From UBA5399 sp964592125 (GTDB taxonomy: Bacteria; Bacillota; Clostridia; Christensenellales; Christensenellaceae), in NCBI GenBank assembly GCA_964592125.1, contig CAZQBV010000095.1:1-10536 (forward strand): a stretch of DNA of 10,536 nucleotides, read 5' to 3'. Both the position numbers and the translations under genes were made by a program. Under the pieces are notes generated by a model. That model did not search any database and had not been told where the DNA came from. It saw only the letters and a list, made by a program, of their open reading frames with translations. Shown here one piece after another: positions 1 through 6,345 of this stretch (positions within the stretch are counted from its first letter, which is position 1; every line of letters begins with the position of its first letter).

Positions 1-77
1 TGGAGCTACTGGCGGGATTTGAACCCGCGACCTCGTCCTTACCAAGGACGCGCTCGTACCTACTGAGCTACAGCAGC
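1..77 (-). tRNA. tRNA-Thr (anticodon GGT)
   Basis: Read on the minus strand, a full cloverleaf is visible. The acceptor strands GCTGCTG (77 to 71) and CAGTAGC pair with one G-U. The D-arm begins TAGCTCAG. The anticodon stem CGTCC/GGACG closes the loop TTGGTAA, with anticodon GGT at 43-41. The T-arm contains GGTTCAAATCC. The discriminator T is followed by an encoded CCA (positions 3-1), as is common in Firmicutes. The window edge cuts off whatever follows the 3' end. Its 5' flank is unusual: a possible integrase tail ends a few bases upstream, and a second tRNA-Thr 5' half lies about 190 bp further upstream. Confidence 0.95.
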
Positions 78-81
78 ATAT

Positions 82-219
82 TTATTTTTTCGTCTGACCC
101 ACATTTTGACCCACTATTGACCCATTGGAGATTCCAATTGCTTGATACCACCCAATACTAGTTATCACAGGACAGATTATTCGTTTTCTAAAAACCTCTT
201 CACAGCGCACTATTTGGCA
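82..219 (-). pseudogene. possible C-terminal remnant of a phage-type integrase
   Basis: On the minus strand an open frame runs from after a TAG at about 217-219 to a TAA at 84-82. It ends in residues SIVGQNVGQTKK, encoded by a stretch with three TGACCCA units on the plus strand (94-123). Short glycine/glutamine repeats of this kind are found at the ends of tyrosine recombinases of Firmicutes mobile elements, and the frame stops five bases from a tRNA 5' end, beside a broken tRNA copy. No catalytic Arg-His-Arg-Tyr region is present, so this is at most a relic. The call rests mainly on context, and the frame could be chance. Confidence 0.3.
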
Positions 220-263
220 CTATTCATCCTTGCTTAGCACTTGGCAGAAAATTGTTACAACTA

Positions 264-301
264 TTACCAAGGATGCGCTCTACCTCCTGAGCTATAGAAG
301 C
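264..301 (-). pseudogene. truncated tRNA-Thr (5' half only)
   Basis: The minus strand reads as the first half of a tRNA-Thr: acceptor strand GCTTCTA (301 to 295), then TAGCTCAG, the D-arm, and the anticodon stem and loop with GGT. It stops at the last base of the anticodon loop. It aligns with positions 39-77 of the intact gene, with one deletion and several substitutions, and the bases just upstream (TAT) are shared too. No 3' half follows. Its acceptor strand does not pair well with the 3' end of the intact tRNA at 1-77, so it is not simply that gene's displaced 5' part. A TATACT at 317-312 could be a surviving -10 box. Confidence 0.8.
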
Positions 302-376
302 ATATAACCCCAGTATACGCATCCGCTACTTTCATTTGCCTACCAAATTTAAGCGGACTCTTGTTATTATAGGGCA

Positions 377-505
377 ATGAAAGAAATAATTCAAGATGTT
401 TTTCAGCAAAAAAGAGGAATTCGTTTTTATGTGCAGAATAGCTGTAATAACAAAGTAAAAATTCTGTATGTAGGGGTTGTATTACCCAAGATGAATATCA
501 AATAA
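377..505 (+). CDS. doubtful small ORF, 42 codons
   Basis: The reading frame starts MKEIIQDVFQQKRG and ends LPKMNIK before TAA. The only ribosome-binding candidate is AGGG three bases before the ATG, which is too close to be convincing. I recognise no domain. The amino-acid mix is plausible for a small basic protein (several Lys and Arg, one Cys) and the frame lies in an AT-rich, relic-rich stretch, so it may be a gene fragment or chance. Its start codon falls inside a potential base-paired region (329-340 with 373-383). Confidence 0.2.
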   Translation: MKEIIQDVFQQKRGIRFYVQNSCNNKVKILYVGVVLPKMNIK

Positions 506-530
506 AAAAACATAAAAAAATTCAAAAAAA

Positions 531-560
531 TTGTTTATAAGATATGTAGGCGTTTATATT
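531..560 (+). promoter_or_regulatory. promoter of the candidate ncRNA
   Basis: TTGTTT at 531-536 and TATATT at 555-560 are separated by 18 bp, with an overlapping TATTAT. Immediately upstream, 501-530 is almost pure A in runs, which resembles an UP element. A start near 567 would place the first strong hairpin (581-609) close to the RNA 5' end. Confidence 0.5.
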
Positions 561-566
561 ATACGT

Positions 567-1161
567 AGAACATGAAACTAGTGTCTGGCAGACAGATGGT
601 CTGGGACACAACGATAAAACAGGGAAGGGCGTGGTGCCGATGGATATAAGTGAACAGATATGCTGTGGCCTGCGTGGCCAAACACAAAGATAAAGCTTGT
701 ATATCTGGTATACAAGGTGTTGCGGAAAGAAATTAAAAAGTACTGAAGTAAAATAGTAAGTACAGTTTGTAGATAAACCGCAACGGTTGCCGTAAAGAAG
801 GCAACAGCAGGGCAGTGAATTAGCCGTGAAGAAGGCAAGTTGATATAGTCCGGTGAAATCAGTTATAACAATAAGCACAGCGGCGCTAAGTTCCGCAAAT
901 AAAGTGTTTGTAACCGATGCAGCCCAGAGTAAGGAGCACACAAGTACAAGAATAAAACACAGGGAAGTTACGATAGATGCAAATATAATAGTAGGTGGCA
1001 TATATGGTAATGGCTGGCGAGAACCGACTGGGGGACGCATAACCCGAAGTGTAAGTAAAATGTATCTAATGTGTGTGCAAAACAAAAATCTGAAAATGAA
1101 ATTATAATTTAAAAATCAATATAAAAGCGGGCGCATAACGAGCGCCCGTTTTGTATATTGA
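567..1161 (+). ncRNA. candidate large structured non-coding RNA (~595 nt), possibly ROOL/GOLLD-like
   Basis: No credible gene occupies this stretch, yet it is rich in helices, purine-rich on the plus strand, and less AT-rich than its flanks. Helices I can trace are: 581-585/605-609 with 589-593/599-603; 666-670/676-680; 681-685/717-721 enclosing 696-703/709-716; 720-725/778-783 enclosing 740-744/759-763; 786-791/800-805; 823-825/834-836; 873-878/904-909 enclosing 880-883/893-896; 910-914/967-971; a long-range 847-854/1023-1029 with one bulge; and 936-942/1072-1078, which would cross the previous helix as a pseudoknot. A promoter precedes it and a strong terminator ends it at 1116-1161. ROOL RNAs (established knowledge) average roughly 580 nt and tend to lie near tRNAs and prophages; that similarity is in size and setting only. 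OLE RNA is less likely because its usual gene neighbours are absent. The ncRNA call is moderately firm, the class is a guess. Confidence 0.6.
1116..1161. terminator. bidirectional intrinsic terminator
   Basis: A very long stem pairs 1116-1134 with 1142-1161: TCAATATA/TATATTGA outside, CGGGCGC/GCGCCCG inside, one bulged G at 1153, and the loop ATAACGA. On the minus strand five T follow the stem; on the plus strand TTTT lies within it. It can end both the sugar transport operon (stop codon at 1178) and the plus-strand ncRNA. Confidence 0.85.
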
Positions 1162-1177
1162 TTGAAACAGCCAGTTC

Positions 1178-2176
1178 TTACGCTTGAGACAAACGTTCGC
1201 GCCGGAAAGTGTCTAAAGTAACAACTAGGATAATAACAATACCCAGAATTACCTTTTGCCAAAACGCAGTTACTGCTAATAGGTCTAGGCCGTTGGAAAG
1301 TATGCCCATGGTAATGACACCAATCACCGTACCAATGATAGAACCCGAGCCCCCGTTGATGCTAGTGCCGCCCAGAACCACGGCAGCGATAGAATTCAGC
1401 TCAAAACTGGTGCCCATCAGTGCGTTGGCTGAATTTAGGCGGCCAATCATTACCATACCGGCAATGCCGCAGCAAAGGCCAGAGAATGCGGTGGCCAAAA
1501 TTTTTGTTTTGTTTACGTTGATTCCGGAAACGCGAGCCGCTTCTTTGTTTCCACCTAGTGCCATAATATTTCGGCCCAAAGGCGTGTGGTTTAACAACAC
1601 ATAGCTGATAATGACCACAGCTACCAACACCAGTATTGCGATGGGGAAGTTGCCAATATCGCCATTGCCAAACATAAACATTTCCTCTGGAATGCCGGAG
1701 ATAGGCAGGCCGTCGGTAACCAGCAGTGCAATGCCCTCCACCATTGTCATTACACCTAATGTTGCAATAAAGTCTTGAAGCTTAAACCGTGTGATTAAAA
1801 AGCCATTCAAAAGCCCCACGGCAAGTGCCACTAAAATACCAATTAGCACGGCCAGCACAGGGTGCAGTGCCCAAGTGGTGGCAGCCACAGCCATCACGCA
1901 ACCGGAGAGCGCCATATTCGCGCCAACCGACAGGTCTATACCACCTGTAATAATGACAAATGTTTGCCCCAGCGCAATGATGCCCACCACTGCAGACTGG
2001 CGCAGGATATTCAGCAAATTATCGGGCATAAAAAAGTATTCGCTGGCAACGCTCATAAAAATAAACAAACCCACCAGTACAAACACATGGCTACTTCGTT
2101 TTACAAGATCGCCTATGCTATTTTTTTTAATGAGAGCAGTACCTGCGGGGGTGGTGTCCCTTCCTACTTGATTCAT
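1178..2176 (-). CDS. sugar ABC transporter permease (RbsC family)
   Basis: This 332-residue integral membrane protein forms the translocation channel of a CUT2-type (ribose/xylose/galactose family) importer. About eight to ten hydrophobic segments lie between residues 30 and 322. Family signatures are GQTFVIITGGIDLSVGA (70-86), the cytoplasmic loop GRNIMALGGNKEAARVSGI (201-219) that contacts the ATPase, and VVLGGTSINGGSGS (266-279). The length fits RbsC proteins. I chose the ATG at 2176, not the in-frame TTG at 2194, because AGGAGG at 2190-2185 sits 8 nt before this ATG. That site is encoded by the last codons of the ATPase gene, whose stop is one base upstream, so translation is probably coupled. 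Last gene of the operon, followed by the 1116-1161 terminator. Substrate cannot be read from the permease. Confidence 0.93.
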   Translation of the reverse strand: MNQVGRDTTPAGTALIKKNSIGDLVKRSSHVFVLVGLFIFMSVASEYFFMPDNLLNILRQSAVVGIIALGQTFVIITGGIDLSVGANMALSGCVMAVAATTWALHPVLAVLIGILVALAVGLLNGFLITRFKLQDFIATLGVMTMVEGIALLVTDGLPISGIPEEMFMFGNGDIGNFPIAILVLVAVVIISYVLLNHTPLGRNIMALGGNKEAARVSGINVNKTKILATAFSGLCCGIAGMVMIGRLNSANALMGTSFELNSIAAVVLGGTSINGGSGSIIGTVIGVITMGILSNGLDLLAVTAFWQKVILGIVIILVVTLDTFRRERLSQA

Positions 2177-2177
2177 G

Positions 2178-3668
2178 TTATATACCTCCTGCAACTCTTT
2201 GCATTACAATTTCTTGAGAGCACTCTGTTATATCCAAATCCGCTACAATCTTGCCATCTCGTGCCACCAAGATGCGGTCGGACATGCCCAACAATTCAGG
2301 CATTTCCGATGATATGAAAATGATGCCGGCACCCTTGCGTGTCAATTCATTTATTATTTTGTATATTTCTACTTTTGCGCCTACATCCACACCACGCGTA
2401 GGGTCGTTCATCAGAAAAATTTCGCAACCTGCGCAAAGCAGCTTGGCAATTGCCACTTTTTGCTGATTGCCACCGGATAGGTCGCCCACTTTTTTGTTTG
2501 CATCGGTTGTTGCTATCTTTAGTTTTTCTATATAGTTATTTGCTGCACGCAGCTCTGCCTTTTTGTCCCGAAGGGGGCCATTCATATATTGGCCAAATGC
2601 GGAAATTGTAATGTTGGTTGCAATGGGCATGTGCAGCGCCAATCCGCTTTTGCGGTTTTTGGTAAGCAGGCCTATTTTGTGCCGCAGCGAATCCTGCGGA
2701 CTTTTGATGTGCAGCTCTTGTTTGTGCAGCAGCACCTTGCCGCCAAACTTTTTGGTAAGGCCAAAAATGGCATCCATCATTTCGGAACGCCCCGAACCCA
2801 CCAGCCCTGCTACCCCCAGCACTTCACCTTTTTTCAAAGAAAAAGATACGTTCTGAAACACTTTGTAGTCCGTTAAATCTTTCACTTCCAATAGAACTTC
2901 GTTTTGCACATTCTTTTCTTTGGGATAAAACTCTGTAATGGTTCGCCCCACCATGTCGTGAATCATGTCCTCTTCCGTCACTTCTGAAGCGCTTTTTGTT
3001 TCGCCCACTTTTGCGCCATCGCGGAATACGGTTACGCTGTCGCCAATTTCAAAAACTTCATCCAGTTTGTGTGTGATGTAGATAAATGCCACATTCTGTT
3101 TCTTCAAATTGGCAATCACACGAAACAAATCCTCGGTTTCGGATTCAGTTAGCGAGGAGGTGGGCTCATCCAAGATAACCAGTTGCGCCTGTTTGGACAA
3201 TGCTTTGCAAATTTCTACCAGTTGTTTGATGCCCAGTGCATAGTTTTTCATTTTATCTTTTGGATTGATATGCAAAAGCCCTACATCGGAAAGTAGTTTT
3301 CGCGTGGTATCGTGTGCCGCTTTCCAGTCTATCAAGCCATTTTTGCGTGGCAGTTGCCCCAGCAATACATTTTCTGTAATGCTCAGGTCATCAATAATGG
3401 ATAACTCCTGATACACCATACCAATTCCCAAATGAAAAGAATCGGTAGGGGAATTTAGGTGCACTTCTTTTCCCTTCCAAATGATCTTGCCATCGTCTGC
3501 GCCTTGGGAACCAGCAAGGATTTTCATCAGGGTAGATTTTCCTGCGCCATTTTCGCCCAGAAGCATATGTACTTCCCCGGCTTTTACTTTCAATTCTACA
3601 TTTTTGAGAGCTTGTGTGGAACCAAAGCTTTTCTTTATTCCGCACATCTCCAGCAAAAATTCGCTCAT
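2178..3668 (-). CDS. sugar ABC transporter ATP-binding protein, two NBDs (RbsA/MglA/XylG family)
   Basis: This 496-residue cytoplasmic protein powers the importer. NBD1 has Walker A GENGAGKST (38-46), Q-loop Gln87, signature region LGIKQ (145-149), Walker B VILDEPTS (164-171) and switch His200. NBD2 (about 258-496) has the degenerate Walker A GLVGSGRSE (288-296) without the lysine, as is usual for this family, signature LSGGNQQ (397-403), and LMNDPTRGVDVGAK (419-432). In that motif the Walker B acidic pair reads Asn421-Asp422 where Asp-Glu is common, so NBD1 may do most of the hydrolysis. The start ATG at 3668 has GAGGAA about 9 nt upstream. It follows the binding-protein gene after a 115-nt spacer with a strong stem and directly precedes the permease. 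Orthology to a named sugar system is uncertain. Confidence 0.95.
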   Translation of the reverse strand: MSEFLLEMCGIKKSFGSTQALKNVELKVKAGEVHMLLGENGAGKSTLMKILAGSQGADDGKIIWKGKEVHLNSPTDSFHLGIGMVYQELSIIDDLSITENVLLGQLPRKNGLIDWKAAHDTTRKLLSDVGLLHINPKDKMKNYALGIKQLVEICKALSKQAQLVILDEPTSSLTESETEDLFRVIANLKKQNVAFIYITHKLDEVFEIGDSVTVFRDGAKVGETKSASEVTEEDMIHDMVGRTITEFYPKEKNVQNEVLLEVKDLTDYKVFQNVSFSLKKGEVLGVAGLVGSGRSEMMDAIFGLTKKFGGKVLLHKQELHIKSPQDSLRHKIGLLTKNRKSGLALHMPIATNITISAFGQYMNGPLRDKKAELRAANNYIEKLKIATTDANKKVGDLSGGNQQKVAIAKLLCAGCEIFLMNDPTRGVDVGAKVEIYKIINELTRKGAGIIFISSEMPELLGMSDRILVARDGKIVADLDITECSQEIVMQRVAGGI

Positions 3669-3705
3669 GGTTTATTATTCCTCGCTTTGCCATTTTGTGT
3701 TTCTC

Positions 3706-3747
3706 GCTTCCGATGGTCAACCGGGAGATTTCCCGGCTGACCGAAGC
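3706..3747 (-). promoter_or_regulatory. intercistronic stem-loop after the binding-protein gene
   Basis: On the minus strand 3742-3731 pairs with 3726-3715 as a continuous 12-bp stem with one G-U and a four-base loop. The plus-strand version would have an A-C mismatch, which fits minus-strand function. GAAGC/GCTTC (3743-3747, 3706-3710) extends it after a four-base bulge. No U-tract follows, so it is unlikely to be a full terminator. Stems at this place (known from malE-malF) can protect the upstream mRNA and keep binding protein in excess over the membrane parts. Confidence 0.6.
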
Positions 3748-3783
3748 GGGGCATATTGTCTGAAAAATAATTGCTATGCTTTT

Positions 3784-4986
3784 TTATGCGGCTGCTTTTT
3801 CAGCAACGCTGGCATAGTCCAGTGCATCCAGCTTTACATTGGGGTAAAACTGGTCTGCATTGCCCTTGTATTCCGTGCGTGGGCGAATGTCGAATGTTTC
3901 GGGAACATCCTCTGCCTGCCCTAGCGCCAGCTGTGTTGCAAAATATGCACCATACCAGCCCCACTCGGGGAAACCGTGCCAAGTTTCTGCCATAATATCT
4001 CCCGAACGAATCATATCTACCGATTCCTGTGTACCATCGTTGGTTACTACAAATACTTCGTCCTGACGCTTTGCATTTTTGATGGCAATGGAAGCGCCAA
4101 TGCCCATCTCTGCACAGGATGCATAAATGGCATCTAGTTCTTTGTTGGATTGCAATATGTTCTCTGTTACTGTTATGGCAGGTTGTCTTTGGAATTCGGC
4201 AGGAAGCTGTGCCACAATTTCTATGTTGGGGCATTGGTCTATTACGGAGTGGAAGCCTTCGCTTCTGGTGGTAGAAAAAAAGTTGCCGGCAACGCCATCT
4301 ACATAGGCTACCTTTGCTGCAATAGAGTTGTAGTCGAAGTCTTTGTATATCTCTTCCCACTTTGTCAGGTCAATATACTCTTCTACGGGGATATCCACTT
4401 TTTCGCCTTCGCCCATTACGCCGGGGCCACCCAGCGCATCTAGAAGCGAATAGGCGGAAACCGCTGCTGCCTGCACATTGTCGAACCCAATGTAGGAAGC
4501 CACTTCAACGCCTTCAATGGGCTCTAGCAGGTTCACAATAATAATGGGTATGCCTTTTTCGTTGGCTTTTTTTAGCGCGGGTTTGCAGGCCTCCACATCC
4601 CCGGGGGAGGAAATCAGCACATCAATACCCGAGTTAATCAAGTTTTCTATGCTTTTTACCTGTGCATTGGAATCGGAATAGGCATTTGCAGCAGATTGCA
4701 CAATTTCGATATCTATACCAGCTTTTTTTGCTTCCTCTACAGAGTTTTCCATGTACTGTGTTGCTGTTTTAAACACGTTTGTAATGTCGGGAGGTGCCCA
4801 GCCAATTTTAATTTTCTTTGTTGTGGCACTTGCGCCGCCTTCGCTATCAGTGGCAGGCGCAGCTGCACCTGTTTCGGCTGCAGAAGCTGCATCTGCAGTT
4901 GTTGATGGGTCTGCTTTTGCAGAGCAAGCTGTGAGTACTGCACAAAGCAGCATTACTACCATTACGATACATACCAGTTTTTTCAT
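3784..4986 (-). CDS. sugar ABC transporter substrate-binding lipoprotein
   Basis: This 400-residue protein would capture the sugar outside the membrane. A basic start (MKKLVC) and hydrophobic core lead to lipobox LTAC with Cys21 as the lipidated residue. An Ala/Thr/Ser/Gly-rich linker spans about 22-57. The mature domain from about 59 (IKIGWAPPDITNVF) has the periplasmic-binding-protein type 1 fold of the Peripla_BP_4 group (ribose-binding-like), with VLISSPGDVEACKPAL and IPIIIVNLLEP near the first crossover and a later aromatic-rich WHGFPEWGWYG. The ATG at 4986 has GGAGG 6 nt upstream and lies 20 nt after the epimerase stop. The epimerase neighbour suggests a ketose or related sugar, but the ligand cannot be read from the sequence. 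Confidence 0.93.
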   Translation of the reverse strand: MKKLVCIVMVVMLLCAVLTACSAKADPSTTADAASAAETGAAAPATDSEGGASATTKKIKIGWAPPDITNVFKTATQYMENSVEEAKKAGIDIEIVQSAANAYSDSNAQVKSIENLINSGIDVLISSPGDVEACKPALKKANEKGIPIIIVNLLEPIEGVEVASYIGFDNVQAAAVSAYSLLDALGGPGVMGEGEKVDIPVEEYIDLTKWEEIYKDFDYNSIAAKVAYVDGVAGNFFSTTRSEGFHSVIDQCPNIEIVAQLPAEFQRQPAITVTENILQSNKELDAIYASCAEMGIGASIAIKNAKRQDEVFVVTNDGTQESVDMIRSGDIMAETWHGFPEWGWYGAYFATQLALGQAEDVPETFDIRPRTEYKGNADQFYPNVKLDALDYASVAEKAAA

Positions 4987-5006
4987 TTTTTTCCTCCATT
5001 GTATAG

Positions 5007-5876
5007 TTACATTTTCGATTTAATAAATGCCAACGCATTGGTTAGCAGTTCATCCATTTTTTGCTCATCTGCATTATCGCTTAAGTCACGCCATAGCGAC
5101 ACTGCACTGCTTACTTCTCCACCGGCTAGTATAAAAGGCTCCATAGACAGCACATGCGGGTAGCGAATTCTTTTTAGAGCGCCGAATATGGCATCCCAAT
5201 CCATCTCGCCTGTTCCCGGTGTTTTGCGGTTGTTCTCGCCCAAATGCATGTGCCCTAAATAGCTGCCTGCGGTTAGTATGGCACCGGCCATGCTGTCTTC
5301 TTCCACATTCATATGAAATGTATCCAAAAGCAACTTTGCCTTGGGGCTATCCAGCCGTTTGCATAGCGCCACACCCTCTTCAGCTGTGTTTACAATGAAT
5401 TGTTCAAATCGGTTTACCGATTCCATGCAATAATTGATGTCGAAATCCTCTGCCATAGGCAGATACTGTAGTATGGAGGCAACTGCATTGTCTATGTATT
5501 TTTCTTTGCTTTCTCCCTTGGGCAAGGTTTTGCCCCATGCGCCATAAAGCAAGCCCCCAATCGTTTTGCTGTCTAACTTTTTCATCATGCGGAAGACATC
5601 TTTAAAATATGCTACGCCTGCATTTCTTACAGATTCTTCGTTAGAGGAAACATCGTATTGATCGGGTAGCCCCAGGCCAATGGAAATATCTATTCCATTT
5701 ATCTTTGCTACCGATTTCAGTTCGTTTAGTTGCAGGTCTGTCATCTCCAGTAGCGCATCCGGAAATAGCTCTATCAAAGAAAGCCCACACTTGGCCGCAC
5801 GTTCTATGCAGAAAAAATAATCCGCATGCCAGTCTTTTTGCCAGTACAAATAGCTTACGCCAACTTTATTATCCAT
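5007..5876 (-). CDS. ketose 3-epimerase, D-psicose/D-tagatose 3-epimerase family
   Basis: This 289-residue cytoplasmic TIM-barrel enzyme (xylose-isomerase-like superfamily) is predicted to epimerise C3 of free ketohexoses such as D-fructose/D-psicose or D-tagatose/D-sorbose. The four metal ligands of the family are present at its expected spacing: Glu152 (CMESVNRFE), Asp185 (LLLDTFHMN), His211 (GHMHLGENNR) and Glu246 (SMEPF). The conserved Glu158 and Arg217 are also present. Length matches known enzymes (about 290). The ATG at 5876 has AAGGAG 6 nt upstream. It is the first gene after the promoter and precedes the transporter genes by 20 nt, so import and epimerisation appear co-regulated. Substrate preference varies widely in this family and includes pentuloses such as ribulose, so the exact sugar is open. 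Confidence 0.9.
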   Translation of the reverse strand: MDNKVGVSYLYWQKDWHADYFFCIERAAKCGLSLIELFPDALLEMTDLQLNELKSVAKINGIDISIGLGLPDQYDVSSNEESVRNAGVAYFKDVFRMMKKLDSKTIGGLLYGAWGKTLPKGESKEKYIDNAVASILQYLPMAEDFDINYCMESVNRFEQFIVNTAEEGVALCKRLDSPKAKLLLDTFHMNVEEDSMAGAILTAGSYLGHMHLGENNRKTPGTGEMDWDAIFGALKRIRYPHVLSMEPFILAGGEVSSAVSLWRDLSDNADEQKMDELLTNALAFIKSKM

Positions 5877-5950
5877 ACTTTTCTCCTTTATAGATTCGTT
5901 GTTGTTTTGTGAATAATGATATTTAATTTTATACTATAATATTTTATATG

Positions 5951-6019
5951 GAATAAAACACCTTGATATTGTTATTATAGAATAAAATTTCTATTTGTCA
6001 ATATATAATTAGAATAAAA
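5951..6019 (-). promoter_or_regulatory. three operator-like copies of TTTTATTC
   Basis: GAATAAAA on the plus strand (TTTTATTC on minus) occurs at 5951-5958, 5980-5987 and 6012-6019: just downstream of the expected start, inside the -35/-10 spacer, and upstream of the -35. The first is part of an imperfect palindrome TTTTAT-N5-ATAAAA. The placement is what a repressor operator set would look like. The region is very AT-rich, so some recurrence could be chance. The regulator is not encoded in the window. Confidence 0.4.
5974..6001 (-). promoter_or_regulatory. promoter of the epimerase-ABC operon
   Basis: On the minus strand a perfect TTGACA (6001-5996) is followed after 16 bp by a perfect TATAAT (5979-5974). 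Transcription would start near 5967, leaving a leader of about 90 nt before the epimerase ATG. A promoter this close to consensus normally needs repression, which fits the repeated octamers around it. Confidence 0.8.
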
Positions 6020-6087
6020 TACTATTTTCGCGCAAAGAGAAAACAAGACAATGTAAATTTAGTTATAATATGTAATTAAAATAGATG

Positions 6088-6285
6088 TAATACTCATCTC
6101 TAATAGAAATCGTTGCAAAAGCAATGATTTCTATAGCCGCATATGATGCGGCATCCAAACAGCTCGCTGTTTGGAAAGATCAGTATTGAACGGCTTTCTT
6201 AGCACAAAACACAAAAGTGTTTGGTGCTTCGTGCCTATGGCACGGATTAAAAACGTATAACGTTTTTAATTAAGAATTAGTATTA
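6088..6285. repeat. six-hairpin structured repeat element (copy 1)
   Basis: Six hairpins follow one another in a non-coding block: 6103-6116/6121-6134 (14 pairs, one G-U, AAAA loop); 6136-6142/6146-6152; 6155-6163/6166-6174; 6201-6212/6213-6228 (arms 6201-6212 and 6217-6228, one mismatch, AAAA loop); 6230-6235/6239-6244; 6246-6256/6260-6270. The block is bounded by TAATACT (6088-6094) and its inverse AGTATTA (6279-6285). A related start, with the same TAATACT-to-hairpin spacing, lies at the right end of the window. It contains no ORF. It could be a non-autonomous mobile repeat, a structured RNA, or a nucleoid/transcription insulator. It sits between the rlmCD terminator and the operon promoter. 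Confidence 0.7.
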
Positions 6286-6345
6286 ATAATATACTGCGAT
6301 ACAATTGGATAATTCTGCTTTGTTACGGTTATGATAAAAATGCAC

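Noticed and set aside
522..1085. 187-codon minus-strand ORF rich in Cys, Leu, Phe, Tyr and Ser
   Set aside because: It has no ribosome binding site or recognisable domain, its composition is what the complement of a purine-rich RNA gene gives, and it lies opposite the structured region. Not called as a gene.
853..1107. 84-codon plus-strand ORF starting at a GTG
   Set aside because: No ribosome binding site, and it sits wholly within the helices of the candidate ncRNA; no domain recognised.
3706..3747. Intrinsic terminator splitting the operon
   Set aside because: No U-tract follows the stem on the minus strand and the downstream genes are transporter partners, so I read it as an intercistronic stem.
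5877..5967. Riboswitch in the leader of the epimerase operon
   Set aside because: The leader is short, very AT-rich and shows no stable stem or known riboswitch core.
6103..6270. CRISPR array
   Set aside because: The hairpins differ in sequence and size and there is no repeated direct unit with regular spacers.
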